This document shows positions 48,601 through 58,400 of a stretch of 64,000 nucleotides of DNA, one piece after another. The DNA is from Citrobacter youngae. Its GTDB lineage: Bacteria > Pseudomonadota > Gammaproteobacteria > Enterobacterales > Enterobacteriaceae. The notes under the pieces were generated by a model, which saw nothing but the letters and a program-made list of their open reading frames with translations, ran no database searches and had not been told where the DNA came from. The stretch is taken from NCBI RefSeq assembly GCF_003818115.1, contig NZ_RPOI01000020.1, forward strand, positions 1 to 64,000, read 5' to 3'. The translations under genes were made by a program, and so were the position numbers. The stretch's first letter is position 1; each line of letters begins with the position of its first letter.

Positions 48601-51600
48601 GACGAACGACCGGTCTCTGTGACCCTGCGTCCGGAATGGCTCCGGGCATCGTTAATCTGGTTGGCATTTACCGCAATATCTCCCCACGCAGCCATCAGCA
48701 ATGAGCCACCCGCAGAGAGATTCGCGCCAGTAACGGTGATATCCTTGCCTGCCGAGAGCGACAATCCGTCCTGCGCGGTAATGGACGCCACAGAACCTAG
48801 CAACGTATCTTTAAAGCTCACATTGCGGTATTTGTCCCTGGCACTTACATCAATCTGCTCCGCCAGCGTCAGGTTATTGATGTTGCCGCCCAGGCTTTCC
48901 AGCGTCACCGTTTTTCCGCTAATGGCGGAGCTGACGTTGTTGATATCGCCAATCGCACTCAGCTCAAGGTTGCCCCCGGCCTGCATCAGACTATTGTTAA
49001 GGTTGCTGATGCTGTTCTGACTGTCGAGAGTGAGATCGTTTCTCGCCAGCAGCGTACTGCCAGCGTTGGTGATATTCCCGCTGGTAAGCTGAACATTATT
49101 CCCGGCAATGACGCTACCGTTGCTCACCGTGATATCTTTCGGCGAGAGATACAGCTTCGGTATCATTACCGTCTCACCGTTGACGGTCGCGGCTTCCCAC
49201 CACAGCATGCTGTGCTCAAGGGACGCTATCTGATCGGCCGTCAGGGCCACCCCAAATTTCAGCCCCAGCGACTGCTGGGTACTGGCAGCGCTGTCCATCA
49301 GATAACGCATCTGCTCCAGGTCAGAACCTATACCGTTGATGTAACGACTTCCCGTCTTATTCAGCATGGCGTTACTGACATAGCGGGTATCGAATGCCGC
49401 ATCACCGAGGAAACGGTAGTCATATTCCGGGTTCAGTTTGAGACGATCGAGCATATAGGCCGATCCCAGAAACTGGTTTTGATCGGTATACGCAACGTTA
49501 GTTTCACGCGGCGCTTCGCCCGGTTTGATACCCAACATGGCATTCAAATCACCAAACAGGCTGGGATCGAGTTGACCAAGACCATTCAGTTTCGGGTTGA
49601 CGTTGATCAGGTACGGGCTTTTCGGATCGTCGGAGACGACGAAATAACCGTTCTTTCCGGAAGGCAACGGATACGCGCTGGTATCCACCGTTTTGCCCTG
49701 ATTTTGCCCGGCGGTATTCACGCCCTTCTCGCCTGGGTTAATCAGGCCATTGAGTTGACCGAGGCTGGCATCACCTTTCTGCGTGGTAGAAACAGAACTG
49801 AGCGTGGCGTCTGATACGCCACCGCTTTCCAGCGCGCCGCCGCCGGTAATCTGCTGTAATGCATCCTGCAGTTGGTCGTTCCACTGTGGGGAACTGACGC
49901 TCACCGTGTCATTGTCTGCCAGCGCCTGTTTTTGCCCCCCGGCGCCAATGGTCTGGTTGCTGAGGGTGTTGAGGGTTGGCACAGAAATAGTGGTGCCAAC
50001 TCCACTGTTTGCTGTTGTATTGGTATTACTGATGTTATGAGTGAACATCGCGCTGATATTGCCAGCTGCGCTTATCACCGCACGATAAGCATCACCATCA
50101 GCGACAAACTCAGTTTTTCTTTCACCCAGGATATAAGAGACCGATGTCCTGTCACGTTCTTTGTCCCGCCACCAGTACCATTTATCCCCCTCACCAGAAA
50201 GTGGGCGCCAATCCTCACTGCCGCACTCATTACTGAACCATTCACAACGGTATTCTGCCTGAATATAAGTTACTCGCCGCCCGCTCTCAGCGGAGAGATT
50301 ATTCAGTATTTCTCCGGTAAGCCCTGCATTGCGTCCGGCCAGTATCTGGCTGGCGCGATTATCCAGGTTACTGGCATCAACAATAATATCGCGGGCGGCC
50401 ACAATACGGGCTGCCCCCCCCGTCACAGAGACCGTGACAACCGACTCACTCTGTACAAACTGACGGATATCATTACCAGTAAGAAGGTAAGAAACGCCAG
50501 TCCGGCAGTTGTCATTCTTACCACCTGTACAACGCTCCCACTCCTTCCAGACGACATTATCACCCCGGTCAATCCACTCGTTCAGACTGACAGCAAAATC
50601 CGCATATTGGCCCAGAGAGCTGGAGTAAGCAGGATACTTTTCCGGAGCAGGAACAGCATCCGGATAGTTTTTATCGGACTGGTTAATCGTCAACCCATCC
50701 CGCTGGTTCAGCAGATGCCCGGTTTTGATGGTGATATCACCGTTCTGGGTTTCGATATTGCCGGAGGTGTTGACCACTTCGCTGTTGGCATTTCCCGCCG
50801 CATCTCGTTGCATCCACAGATTGTTGCCTGCAAGGATATCGCCGCGCTGGTTGGTAATGGTGTTGGCATAAAGCGCCAGATTATTTGCCGCGTACAACAG
50901 CGCCGTATTAACGATAGCGCCAGGCGCATTGAGCGTCAGAGAACCACGCGTGCCGGTGAAACCATCGACTGAAATATTACCGCGACTGGTCAGCGTAATA
51001 TCCCCACCGCCCTGTAACGTTCCGGCGGCATTGAGCGCCACGTTGCTGCCGCTGAGGTGGCTCGCACCGTTGCCCGTTGTGATTTGCCCGTTATTGCTGA
51101 GCTGCCCGCCCGCCGTCAGGTTGAGCGACTGCCCCTGAAGCACGCTACGGTTGTCGATAGCACCCTCGCTGGTCATGGTCAGCGTTTTACCCGCGGCAAA
51201 CGCGCTTTGCGCAGTAAAGCCATTCACCAGTTTCAGCGTCAGATTACCCAGCGCAACCACCTGCCCCAACGCATCCAGCCCGTGGCTTTCAACGGTCAGA
51301 TCGCCACCGCTGAACAGTTTGCCTGCCGCATTCTGATTAACCTGACTGGCATTAACACTCAGTTGCGAGTTGCCCAACAGCGTACCGTTATTCGTCACCT
51401 GCGTGTATTTCACCGCCAGTCGACCGGCCTGCGTCGTTCCCTGGTTGGTAAAATTGTTACCTGTAAGCGTGGCGCTGTCGGCCAGCCAGTTCCCGCCATT
51501 GGCGGCCGTTGCCGCATTCAGAATGAGGTTTGTCGCCTGTAACCAGCCTGCGCCGGAATACTGCGGCGTGGTCAGCGTCATTCCCGCGCCGGAAAGCAGT

Positions 51601-54600
51601 TTGCCGTCATTGAGCGCGCGAGCTGTGGCGTTAAGATGGGTCTCTCCACCGCCCTGCATTAAACCGTAGTTGGACAGCACTGGAGTAGAAAGTGTCAGCC
51701 CCTGACGGCTGACAATCTCCCCGGAAGCCTGGTTTATCAAATCGCTGCTCAGCGACAGCGTTGCGCCATTATCCCCTTGTAGGCGTCCGCTGTTGGTCAA
51801 TGTGCCGGACGTCATGCCCAGCGTCGCCCCCTGAATTTTGCCCTCGTTGGTGACTGACGCCGCATTCAGATCCAACGCGCCGCCGCTCAGCATACTGCCC
51901 GCTTTCTGCTGCCTGACCGCGCCGTTCATGGCAAGCGTGAGCGCATTTACGCCGCTAATTGCCGCACTGTTATCGAGGGTTGTCCCCTTCAGCGTAAGAT
52001 TTTTCGCCGTCCATTGCCCGGCGTTAGTCAGAGAAAGCGCCTGTAGCGTCGCGTTACCCAGCGCGGTAATTTTGCTGCCAACCGCAGAAGTCAGGTTATT
52101 CGCGAGCGTAAGCTGCAGGGCGTCGGCGCTGTGTATTGCCCCATTGTTTGTCAGCGCTTGCGCATTGAGCAGAATCGACTGCCCCTGCCATGTACCATTA
52201 TTCGTCACATCGCCAGACGTGAGTTTTAGCGTTCCCTGCGTCAGTAGTGAACCACCTGCTGCGTTAATCAATTCCTGTTGCGGTGAAGCCATCGCCATGC
52301 GCGCCATCAGACGCTGACGTGCTTCCAGCGTCAGGCTTTGCAGGCCGGTCAGCGTGCCCTGGTTGTGGATCCGGTTTTGCTGCAGGGTCAGGGTATTTCC
52401 CTGTACCGTGCCGCGGTTATCAAGCTGTGCGCCGTCGAGCGTTACGTCGCTTTCGCTGAGCAGCTTTCCGCTGTTATCAAGCTGCTGCGCGGTCAGTGAC
52501 ATTCCGCCATGACTCATCATGTCGCCTGACGTGGTAAGGCCGTTGTTTACAGTCGCCGTCAGATTACCCAGGCTTATCAGCGAGCCTTTGTGCAGCCAGT
52601 CATCAGCGGTCAGCGTAAGTTGCTGCCCCTGCAGCGTTCCCTGCGTCGTAATATTGCCGACATCGAAGGTCAACGCGCCACCGCTCAGCGTACGGGACGT
52701 TATACCCGTCGTGAGCACATCGCCAGACACTGCAAGCCCGTTCGTCCCCTGCCACAGGCCAGTATTGTTTAGCGTCGAGGCTGCAAGTGTCAGCCTGTCA
52801 CCGGCAATACGCCCGGCGCTGTTGATATCATCAGCCGTCAGCGTCAGTGCGCCGCCACTTTGAATGTATCCGGGGTTGATAAGTCGCCCGGATAGCTTGC
52901 CTTCCAGGCCATGTAAACCGTTAAGCACGCCGCTGTTATTCAGCGAGTCGGCAGTGAATGTCAGGACATCGCCCTGCAGTACGCCGGCGTTTTCCATCGC
53001 ACTGGTATGCACCAACAGCGCATTACCGGCCAGCCATTTACCAGTGGCATCCGTGGTGAAGGTATTCGCAGAAACCGTGGTACTGTCATTACCCTGAACC
53101 AGACCGCTGTTACGGATAGATTTTCCATCCAGAGTGACACTTTTCGCCGCCAGCGTACCGCGGTTATCCAGAGAGGCGGTATTTATCGACGCCCCCTGTT
53201 TCGCCACCAGGTTACCCTGGTTTTCAACTGAGTTTGCCAACGTCAGATCCAGGGAATCGGCCTGAATATCACCGGCGTTAATTAATGTGCTGCCGCGCAG
53301 CGTGAAGTCGGTATTCGTCAACAGCAGACCGTGGTTTTCCAGCGTGTCGAGGCCTAAATCCAGCCCCGCGCCGCTAACCAGTTGTCCCTGCTGACCATTA
53401 AACAGATTGCGGGTGGTGAGCTGTAGCACCGAATTACCCTGCACAGTGCCGTTATTCATAAGCTCCGGCGCGGAAATGCTAAGGGATTTTGCTGCAATCG
53501 TTTTGTCGTTAAACAACTGCGCTGCAGCCAGTTCGAACAGATTCAGACTGCGCAGCGCTCCCTGATTGTCCAGTCGCTCGCTGGCAGTGATCTTCAGGCT
53601 ATTCTGAGCCTGAATGCTGCCGCCGTTCCGCAGGATGTCCAGCGTAATCGCCGCCGTACGGGCCTCCAGTTGGCCATCGTTGTCGATACGCTTTCCGCTA
53701 AGATGCAACGCTTCGCCGCTGGTTACCTGCCCACCCGCAAGGTTAGTGAAGCGATTGCCATCCCAGCCGAGCATCTGATTCCCCTGCAGGATCCCGCTGT
53801 TACTGAGATCGCCGTGTAATGCCAGCACCTTCGCCGCCAGCAGTCCGCCGTTATTCACGCTGGCGGCATGCACGGTCATACCCTGTTGGCTGAGTACGTT
53901 GCCCTGGTTAGTGAACACGTCGTGTACCGTTGCCGCTACCCCTGTTTCACCCAACGCATTACCGCTGTTTTGCCACGTATTTGCTTCCAGATTCAGCGTG
54001 CTGCCCTGCAGCAAGCCGGCGTTGTGGAGGGTCTGATTCTTCAGGATTAATTCCCCCACCGACAGCACATTGCCGTCGTTATTCACGTCCCGACTGTTCA
54101 GCACAAGCGTATCGGCGGCCATGAGTCCGAGGTTATCTGTCTTCTGTCCGTTAACAGATAATGACGTGTCCGCCAGCAGGCGCCCCGCGGTTTCGTTTTT
54201 TACCGTCGCATATTCACTTTGCAGATCAACGCCGTTAATTTCTCCGCCATTAACCAACTGGCGACCGTTGAGGTGCAATGAACCGTCGGTAGTAATCAGC
54301 CCATGGTTGGTCAGATACGGTATATCCAGCGCCAGAGAACGCCGGGCATAGAGCGAGCCGCCGCTAAGGTTATCTAACGTATCAATCTGCAGGTCCATTG
54401 CCGCGTTGCCCTGCATCAGACCGCTATTCACAACATGCTGACTGTGAAGAGCTAGCGTTTCGGCTACCAGAGAGCCGCTGCTGGTGAAAAGTTCAGGGGC
54501 AATAATCGAGATGCGTTCAGCGCTGGCGCTACCGCTATGAGTCAGCGTCGCCGCGCTGAGCATCAGGGTATCGGCCAGCAGTTCACCCTGGTTATCAACT

Positions 54601-56711
54601 GACTGCTGCGCGCTGAAACCAACGCGTGTCCCGGTGGATTTTCCGCCATGACTGAGCCTGTCCGCCGTTACGTCCAGCGAACCTTTTGCCGCCTGTACAC
54701 CGTCCAGCGTGACGCTGTTGCCGGTAATCGCAAGGTCCAGACCACTCTGCAGATGGCCGTCCTTGCCAGTAGTCAGCTGCTTTGCGCCCACGTTAAGCGC
54801 ACCAGCGGCATTAACCTGACCGTTCAGGTTCAGGTTTTGCGCAGCGTTTAACTGTATGCCCTGTTGCCCGGCGATCAGCGAATCTTTCGCGGCGGTGAGG
54901 TTTTCAGCATTGACTGTCACCCCCCGGCTGCCAGAGAGGACGCCATATTGTTCAACTGTCGCGGCCTGCACCGTTAATGAGCCATCAGAGAGCAACGTTC
55001 CACCGTTTAGCAGCGTGGCATCTGCCCGGATATCCGCATCGTTTTTCGCGCTGAGGGTGCCCTGTTGGTTCAGCGTTGTTGTCTGTACTGAAAGCAGGCC
55101 ACCGCTCGCCAGCGTGCCCCTATTATCCAGCGACCCGCTATGGATCGATACGCTGTTACCCTGCATCAGCCCCCCATTTTCGAGGCGGGTTACCGACGCA
55201 TCAAGATGGCCGTTCGCAGCCAGTTGACCACCATTCACGAGGTGGTCACCGGAAAGAGACAACGCGCCTCCCGCATTGACCTGTCCCTGGTTGTTCATTT
55301 CGCTACCGGCCAGGCTTAATGCTCCTTTCGCATCGGCCCGACTGGCGTTATCCAGTGCTATGCGCTGTGCCTTCAGCGTGAGTCCGTTACCTGCAGAGAG
55401 CAATCCCCCTTTAGCCGACAGATTGCCGTGACTGTTAAGGCTAACATCAGCATCACTCCCCAGCGTGGAACGGGTCAGCGTCATCCCATTAGTGCCCGCG
55501 ACATCCAGTTTTTCTTTACTGGTCAGGCTGCCGTCGGTGATTGTCAGCGAACCGTTACTACGCAGTGAGGTGTTTTTCTGGCTAACCAGAGTGGTTGCGG
55601 CAATGGCTACATCCTGTTTAGCCGTAATCTGCAACTCTCCAGCTGCGGCAACCCCGCCACCATCGATCGTCATCTTGCCATCGCTACCCAGCAGCATGCC
55701 TGCACCACTGGAGAGATTTGCACCTTGTAGCGCTAACGCCCCGGTGCTGTTGATGGCCATCCCGCTTGCGGTCTTATGACTACCGGTCAACGTGACACCT
55801 TCTCCCCTGGCAGAAAGACCACCGTTTGCCAGACTGTTGCCGATCGTTAATTTCCCGTTAGCATTGAGGGTGATATCACCCTGGCGGGCATTCAGATCCC
55901 CGAGGTTGACCCCCAGCCCTTTCTCGCTGGAGACCAGATGAATACGGTTAGCGTACATCCCACCTAATGCGCCAGTGTCTACCGCGATTTTCGGTGCTTC
56001 TCCTTCGCCATTCAGCGGGCTCGTCTGGCCATTCGCCGCGATGCGATTCGCGCCGACGATAACATTCAGATCTTTGGCGTGTAGCGCTGCGTTAATTTCC
56101 GTGGCGCGGGCAATAATTGACACCGCATCGCTCTGGCTTCCATCCAGCCCTTTGCCTTCAATGGTAATGCTGCCTTTGCTCACATCCAGCGACTGCAGGT
56201 TACCGTTAGCATCCATCACCGGTTTACCGGTAGTCAGTGTGGCGTTAGGCGTGTTGATAAACCCGCACCCGTTACAGGTAATGCCGTAGGGGTTGGCGAC
56301 CATGACGTTGGCGGCTTTCCCCGCGACTTCGGTATAGCCCTGTAGCTGCGAACGGTTAGCGCCGGTAACTTCGTTGATGATCCCTGATGCTTCCTTTCCG
56401 GGACGCAGGTTCGGGTTATTCTGGACGATGCCGCCGAGCTGGGTTTGGGTAAATTGCCCGGTCGCGTTGTTGAGGATCAGTCCCTCTTTTCCCACGTTGT
56501 AGTCGTTATATTTGTTGTGTGAAATCCCGGACTGGTTCGGCGTGGCAATATTCACCACCGGAACACCATTGGCGGCTTTATCCATCTGCGTATTGCCTTC
56601 AGGCGTGATGGCGGCAGCCATCGCCGGGAGCAGTGGTTGGGTAGCCAGCAGGAAACTCAACATGCCACTTAGCAAACGCTGGGAGAAACGAACCTGATCC
56701 TTTTTCATCAT
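44757..56711 (-). CDS. cdiA: CdiA-type filamentous haemagglutinin / contact-dependent toxin
   Basis: This 3984-residue TpsA exoprotein is intact in one frame. It has an extended signal peptide (MMKKDQVRFSQRL... to about residue 33). The TPS secretion domain (about 35-290) has NNPNL and ANPYGITCNGCGF motifs recognised by the CdiB partner. FHA-1 adhesin repeats run from about 300 to 1990. A Trp/Cys-containing, non-repetitive region (about 2000-2520) corresponds in position to the receptor-binding and YP domains of E. coli CdiA. FHA-2 repeats run from about 2520 to 3390. A pre-toxin domain (about 3470-3683) ends at IENN (residues 3683-3686), and a variable 300-residue tip follows. cdiB lies 9 nt upstream, cdiI overlaps downstream. 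A plain adhesin is the alternative if the tip is not toxic. Confidence 0.93.
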   Translation of the reverse strand: MMKKDQVRFSQRLLSGMLSFLLATQPLLPAMAAAITPEGNTQMDKAANGVPVVNIATPNQSGISHNKYNDYNVGKEGLILNNATGQFTQTQLGGIVQNNPNLRPGKEASGIINEVTGANRSQLQGYTEVAGKAANVMVANPYGITCNGCGFINTPNATLTTGKPVMDANGNLQSLDVSKGSITIEGKGLDGSQSDAVSIIARATEINAALHAKDLNVIVGANRIAANGQTSPLNGEGEAPKIAVDTGALGGMYANRIHLVSSEKGLGVNLGDLNARQGDITLNANGKLTIGNSLANGGLSARGEGVTLTGSHKTASGMAINSTGALALQGANLSSGAGMLLGSDGKMTIDGGGVAAAGELQITAKQDVAIAATTLVSQKNTSLRSNGSLTITDGSLTSKEKLDVAGTNGMTLTRSTLGSDADVSLNSHGNLSAKGGLLSAGNGLTLKAQRIALDNASRADAKGALSLAGSEMNNQGQVNAGGALSLSGDHLVNGGQLAANGHLDASVTRLENGGLMQGNSVSIHSGSLDNRGTLASGGLLSVQTTTLNQQGTLSAKNDADIRADATLLNGGTLLSDGSLTVQAATVEQYGVLSGSRGVTVNAENLTAAKDSLIAGQQGIQLNAAQNLNLNGQVNAAGALNVGAKQLTTGKDGHLQSGLDLAITGNSVTLDGVQAAKGSLDVTADRLSHGGKSTGTRVGFSAQQSVDNQGELLADTLMLSAATLTHSGSASAERISIIAPELFTSSGSLVAETLALHSQHVVNSGLMQGNAAMDLQIDTLDNLSGGSLYARRSLALDIPYLTNHGLITTDGSLHLNGRQLVNGGEINGVDLQSEYATVKNETAGRLLADTSLSVNGQKTDNLGLMAADTLVLNSRDVNNDGNVLSVGELILKNQTLHNAGLLQGSTLNLEANTWQNSGNALGETGVAATVHDVFTNQGNVLSQQGMTVHAASVNNGGLLAAKVLALHGDLSNSGILQGNQMLGWDGNRFTNLAGGQVTSGEALHLSGKRIDNDGQLEARTAAITLDILRNGGSIQAQNSLKITASERLDNQGALRSLNLFELAAAQLFNDKTIAAKSLSISAPELMNNGTVQGNSVLQLTTRNLFNGQQGQLVSGAGLDLGLDTLENHGLLLTNTDFTLRGSTLINAGDIQADSLDLTLANSVENQGNLVAKQGASINTASLDNRGTLAAKSVTLDGKSIRNSGLVQGNDSTTVSANTFTTDATGKWLAGNALLVHTSAMENAGVLQGDVLTFTADSLNNSGVLNGLHGLEGKLSGRLINPGYIQSGGALTLTADDINSAGRIAGDRLTLAASTLNNTGLWQGTNGLAVSGDVLTTGITSRTLSGGALTFDVGNITTQGTLQGQQLTLTADDWLHKGSLISLGNLTATVNNGLTTSGDMMSHGGMSLTAQQLDNSGKLLSESDVTLDGAQLDNRGTVQGNTLTLQQNRIHNQGTLTGLQSLTLEARQRLMARMAMASPQQELINAAGGSLLTQGTLKLTSGDVTNNGTWQGQSILLNAQALTNNGAIHSADALQLTLANNLTSAVGSKITALGNATLQALSLTNAGQWTAKNLTLKGTTLDNSAAISGVNALTLAMNGAVRQQKAGSMLSGGALDLNAASVTNEGKIQGATLGMTSGTLTNSGRLQGDNGATLSLSSDLINQASGEIVSRQGLTLSTPVLSNYGLMQGGGETHLNATARALNDGKLLSGAGMTLTTPQYSGAGWLQATNLILNAATAANGGNWLADSATLTGNNFTNQGTTQAGRLAVKYTQVTNNGTLLGNSQLSVNASQVNQNAAGKLFSGGDLTVESHGLDALGQVVALGNLTLKLVNGFTAQSAFAAGKTLTMTSEGAIDNRSVLQGQSLNLTAGGQLSNNGQITTGNGASHLSGSNVALNAAGTLQGGGDITLTSRGNISVDGFTGTRGSLTLNAPGAIVNTALLYAANNLALYANTITNQRGDILAGNNLWMQRDAAGNANSEVVNTSGNIETQNGDITIKTGHLLNQRDGLTINQSDKNYPDAVPAPEKYPAYSSSLGQYADFAVSLNEWIDRGDNVVWKEWERCTGGKNDNCRTGVSYLLTGNDIRQFVQSESVVTVSVTGGAARIVAARDIIVDASNLDNRASQILAGRNAGLTGEILNNLSAESGRRVTYIQAEYRCEWFSNECGSEDWRPLSGEGDKWYWWRDKERDRTSVSYILGERKTEFVADGDAYRAVISAAGNISAMFTHNISNTNTTANSGVGTTISVPTLNTLSNQTIGAGGQKQALADNDTVSVSSPQWNDQLQDALQQITGGGALESGGVSDATLSSVSTTQKGDASLGQLNGLINPGEKGVNTAGQNQGKTVDTSAYPLPSGKNGYFVVSDDPKSPYLINVNPKLNGLGQLDPSLFGDLNAMLGIKPGEAPRETNVAYTDQNQFLGSAYMLDRLKLNPEYDYRFLGDAAFDTRYVSNAMLNKTGSRYINGIGSDLEQMRYLMDSAASTQQSLGLKFGVALTADQIASLEHSMLWWEAATVNGETVMIPKLYLSPKDITVSNGSVIAGNNVQLTSGNITNAGSTLLARNDLTLDSQNSISNLNNSLMQAGGNLELSAIGDINNVSSAISGKTVTLESLGGNINNLTLAEQIDVSARDKYRNVSFKDTLLGSVASITAQDGLSLSAGKDITVTGANLSAGGSLLMAAWGDIAVNANQINDARSHSGRRVTETGRSSVDWQGSTISAGGNLGINAGNNLNVTASNVNAGGNAQLTAGNDLNLNAATTQQNSRNGGSESHSTGLSRTTVSAGDNLVLKAGQDINSHAAGLAAENDVGLLAGRDVNLLAEVTTDGDSYRAKKKTVVNDAVRQQGTEIASGGDTVIIAGRDVSAQAADVTAQGDIGVTAGRDVNLTTATESDYHYQETTKTKKGFLSKKTTHTIEEDSATREKGALLSGDNVAVAAGNNILVQGSAVAGDGNVALGAGNNVDIVAATNTDTSWRFKETKKSGLMGSGGIGFTIGSSKTTHDLREKGTTQSESFSTVGSTGGNVSITAGQQAHIGGADIIAQKDIAVRGDSVLIEPGHDKRTRDEKFEQKTSGLTVALSGAVGSAVNSAVSAAQDAKDESDDRLAALKATKAALSGVQAAQGVAVAQAGGDPNNGIGVSISLTSQKSKSEQHARSDTVAGSTLNAGNNLAITATGKGQSGNSGDILIGGSQIKAGGDTTLAAANDIVLSGAANTQQTTGKNSSSGGGVGVSIGGGTNGYGISVFANVNAAKGHEKGNGTAWTETTLDSGGIVSMTSGRDALLNGAQVSGDKVVADIGRDLWMSSQQDSNDYKSKQNSVAAGGSFTFGSMTGSGYISASQDKMKSTYDSVQEQTGLFAGDGGFDVTVGRHTQLDGAVIASTATGDKSSLDTGTLGFRDIHNEADFKVSHSGVSLSGGGSFGSDAFKGNMPGGMISAGGNSGHAEGTTQAAVAEGTITVRDTANQQQDVSGLSRDTEHANDSISPIFDKEKEQKRLQTVSLIGDIGGQAADIARTQGEINALKEARRDNPNLPADKLKDTPKYKEELAKYGTGSDIQRGIQAATAALQGLAGGDMGAALAGASAPELAHLLKSTEGNTAVNVIAHAILGGAVAAMQGNSAAAGAAGAATGELAARAIAGMLYPDVTDLSQLSEDQKQTISTLATISAGMAGGLSGDSTASAAAGAQAGKNAIENNYLSYDEAHAFDREMTACRKAGRECGDIQNKYAVISADNRLKLHIDLAADPLTALSGEDKWNIEGGLSAAGRPGWLYGSLENPDVKDYVIEGNRYDLNYLNSNTSQGDRALAFFGEPENYWGTVAGAGSLLTSSATLTEKFVSAGLSYGANGAVQVATGNTGEKFDYLSFMMSGLTGVGTARKGYYANQLLGAGSAYMNSQIEGQDSTASVVGSMAGTGFGYNIGASITNKFESQYIKNQLGMDASKYSLKYSEKSIGYGIYQGGQMSPYPGILGGFGGSVISEWTGNVTQKEANGDSK

Positions 56712-56720
56712 CCTTGTTCC

Positions 56721-58400
56721 TTAAAAAGCCACCGCAACGCGGTAATACACATTGAGATGATCCGGTGCCAGCCAGTCCGGATAATTCACCGGTGTTCCTA
56801 CGGTAAACTGACTGGAGAACCAGCGCCCTGAGCTGGTTAATCCCAGCGCGGCCCCCCACAACGTGCCAGAGGCATACCTGTCAACGCTATCTTGTTTCAG
56901 CCAGCCGCCGTCGAATGCCGCTATCGCGCCAATCTGTCCCAACACCGGCAGCGTAAAAAGCGAGTAATTCACTTCGTTGCGCCAGTAGCCGCCGTTATCT
57001 CCTGAAATGTATTGTTCTTTATAGCCGCGTACCGATGTTTCACCGCCCAGCGTCAGGCGTTCGCTGCCGTAAAGGCGGTCCGGTGACCATTGAAAATAGA
57101 GGCTGCTCAGCCACCACAGTTTTTCTGTCAGCGGGCGCTGAAAACTGCCGCTGACGCTCCATTTGCGAAATTCTGCCTTTGGCACATCACCCTGTTTATC
57201 ATTGTCATCCTCTGCGCCAAACCACGGCACGCCCTGGGTGAATGTGGGGTTAAACGTCGCAACGCCGGACGCAATTTTTTGCGTATGGTTGATACCCAGC
57301 GAAACGCTGGAAAGCTTGCGGCTACTGGTTTCCAGCAGCACATCGTTCAATCTGTTACGGTTGATTCGATGCGTGAGACCCAGCGATGCTGCGGTTTTGA
57401 TATCACCGTTGCGAAACAAAACCCAGGAGCCGGTCAGACGATGGGTTTCACTGTCACCAGTGGAGCGCCAGGCATAGCCATTGTTATTAATGGTGCTGAG
57501 ATAGTTACTCCAGCTGTAGCTGTAATCCAGCAATCCGTAGCCGTAAGGAACACTCACACCAGCAGCAACGTTCTGCGCATCTTTACTGCTCGAAAAATCG
57601 CTGCTACGCCCGCCGCTGATAAACCATTTATCCGCCAGCCCAAGCATATTATTGAAAAATAATGCCCCGCTTAGTTGTCCGGTTCCGGTACTCTTTTGTC
57701 CGCTGTTATCAAAACTGACGGAGCCGTTAACGGGGAATTCAGGCGTGGCGCTCAGATTAACTATTGATAACCCCTGCTGGCTGCCCGGCAAAATTTCAAT
57801 TTCCACCGGCGTCTGGCGAACCCGGTTCAACTGCTCCATACCCTGTTCAATGTCACGCAGATTGAGAATCTTTCCTTCCAGCCCAGGAAAGATCATTTTC
57901 AGCGTGCGCGATGGGACACCTTCCAGACGTATTTGCTGCAATTTTCCCTCAAGCACCGCAATGTGCAGCACCCCAGAGGAGAGATCCTGTTCGGTTAAAA
58001 AGGCACGACTGGTGATGTAACCTCGGCTGATATACCAGTCGGAAATTGCATTTGTCAGTTCCGTCAGGCGAGGAATATCCAGGCATTGATTCACCCACGG
58101 CTCGGTAAGCTTTGCCGAGGCAGCGACGGACAACTTCGTTGCGCCGTCAATATCAATGCGCGAAATCATAAAACATGGTCCTTCAGTCCGGGCTGGCGTT
58201 TCCGGCGTGACGGCTTCGGGCAGCGTAACGCTACGCTCCAGCTCTTCACGCTGGCGCTGGTTTTCATTAAGTAGCTGCTGTTGTTGCTGCTGAATGGTAT
58301 TACGATCCGCAGGAGAGAGTAGTGCGGCAGAAACCGTTGTGAACGGCAAAACTAACATCCCAATCAGTAATGCCAACTTTCTTTCATCCCTGAACTTCAC
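56721..58400 (-). CDS. cdiB: CdiB/ShlB-type outer-membrane two-partner secretion transporter
   Basis: This TpsB/Omp85-superfamily transporter exports CdiA. From GTG 58400 it has 559 residues, with signal peptide KLALLIGMLVLPFTTVSA, a Gln-rich coiled plug helix (NTIQQQQQQLLNENQRQREEL), two POTRA domains (about 75-230 in this numbering) and a 16-stranded beta-barrel ending in Phe. The conserved barrel-loop motif VRGY (SVRGYKEQ) is intact. An in-frame GTG at 58499 would add 33 residues including a second hydrophobic stretch; the shorter start gives a normal signal peptide, so it is preferred, with G-rich sequence just upstream. Confidence 0.92.
   Translation of the reverse strand: MKFRDERKLALLIGMLVLPFTTVSAALLSPADRNTIQQQQQQLLNENQRQREELERSVTLPEAVTPETPARTEGPCFMISRIDIDGATKLSVAASAKLTEPWVNQCLDIPRLTELTNAISDWYISRGYITSRAFLTEQDLSSGVLHIAVLEGKLQQIRLEGVPSRTLKMIFPGLEGKILNLRDIEQGMEQLNRVRQTPVEIEILPGSQQGLSIVNLSATPEFPVNGSVSFDNSGQKSTGTGQLSGALFFNNMLGLADKWFISGGRSSDFSSSKDAQNVAAGVSVPYGYGLLDYSYSWSNYLSTINNNGYAWRSTGDSETHRLTGSWVLFRNGDIKTAASLGLTHRINRNRLNDVLLETSSRKLSSVSLGINHTQKIASGVATFNPTFTQGVPWFGAEDDNDKQGDVPKAEFRKWSVSGSFQRPLTEKLWWLSSLYFQWSPDRLYGSERLTLGGETSVRGYKEQYISGDNGGYWRNEVNYSLFTLPVLGQIGAIAAFDGGWLKQDSVDRYASGTLWGAALGLTSSGRWFSSQFTVGTPVNYPDWLAPDHLNVYYRVAVAF

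Noticed and set aside
46900..56200. Regularly recurring short sequences that might suggest a CRISPR array or tandem DNA repeats
   Set aside because: They are degenerate coding repeats (about 20-residue FHA/haemagglutinin units) in one continuous frame. There are no identical repeats with unique spacers.
45525..56697. Many plus-strand open frames of 60-366 codons across the cdiA region (for example 46509-47294 and 49872-50972)
   Set aside because: They are antisense shadows of the single 3984-codon cdiA frame, favoured by its repetitive composition. They have no family similarity or consistent ribosome sites.
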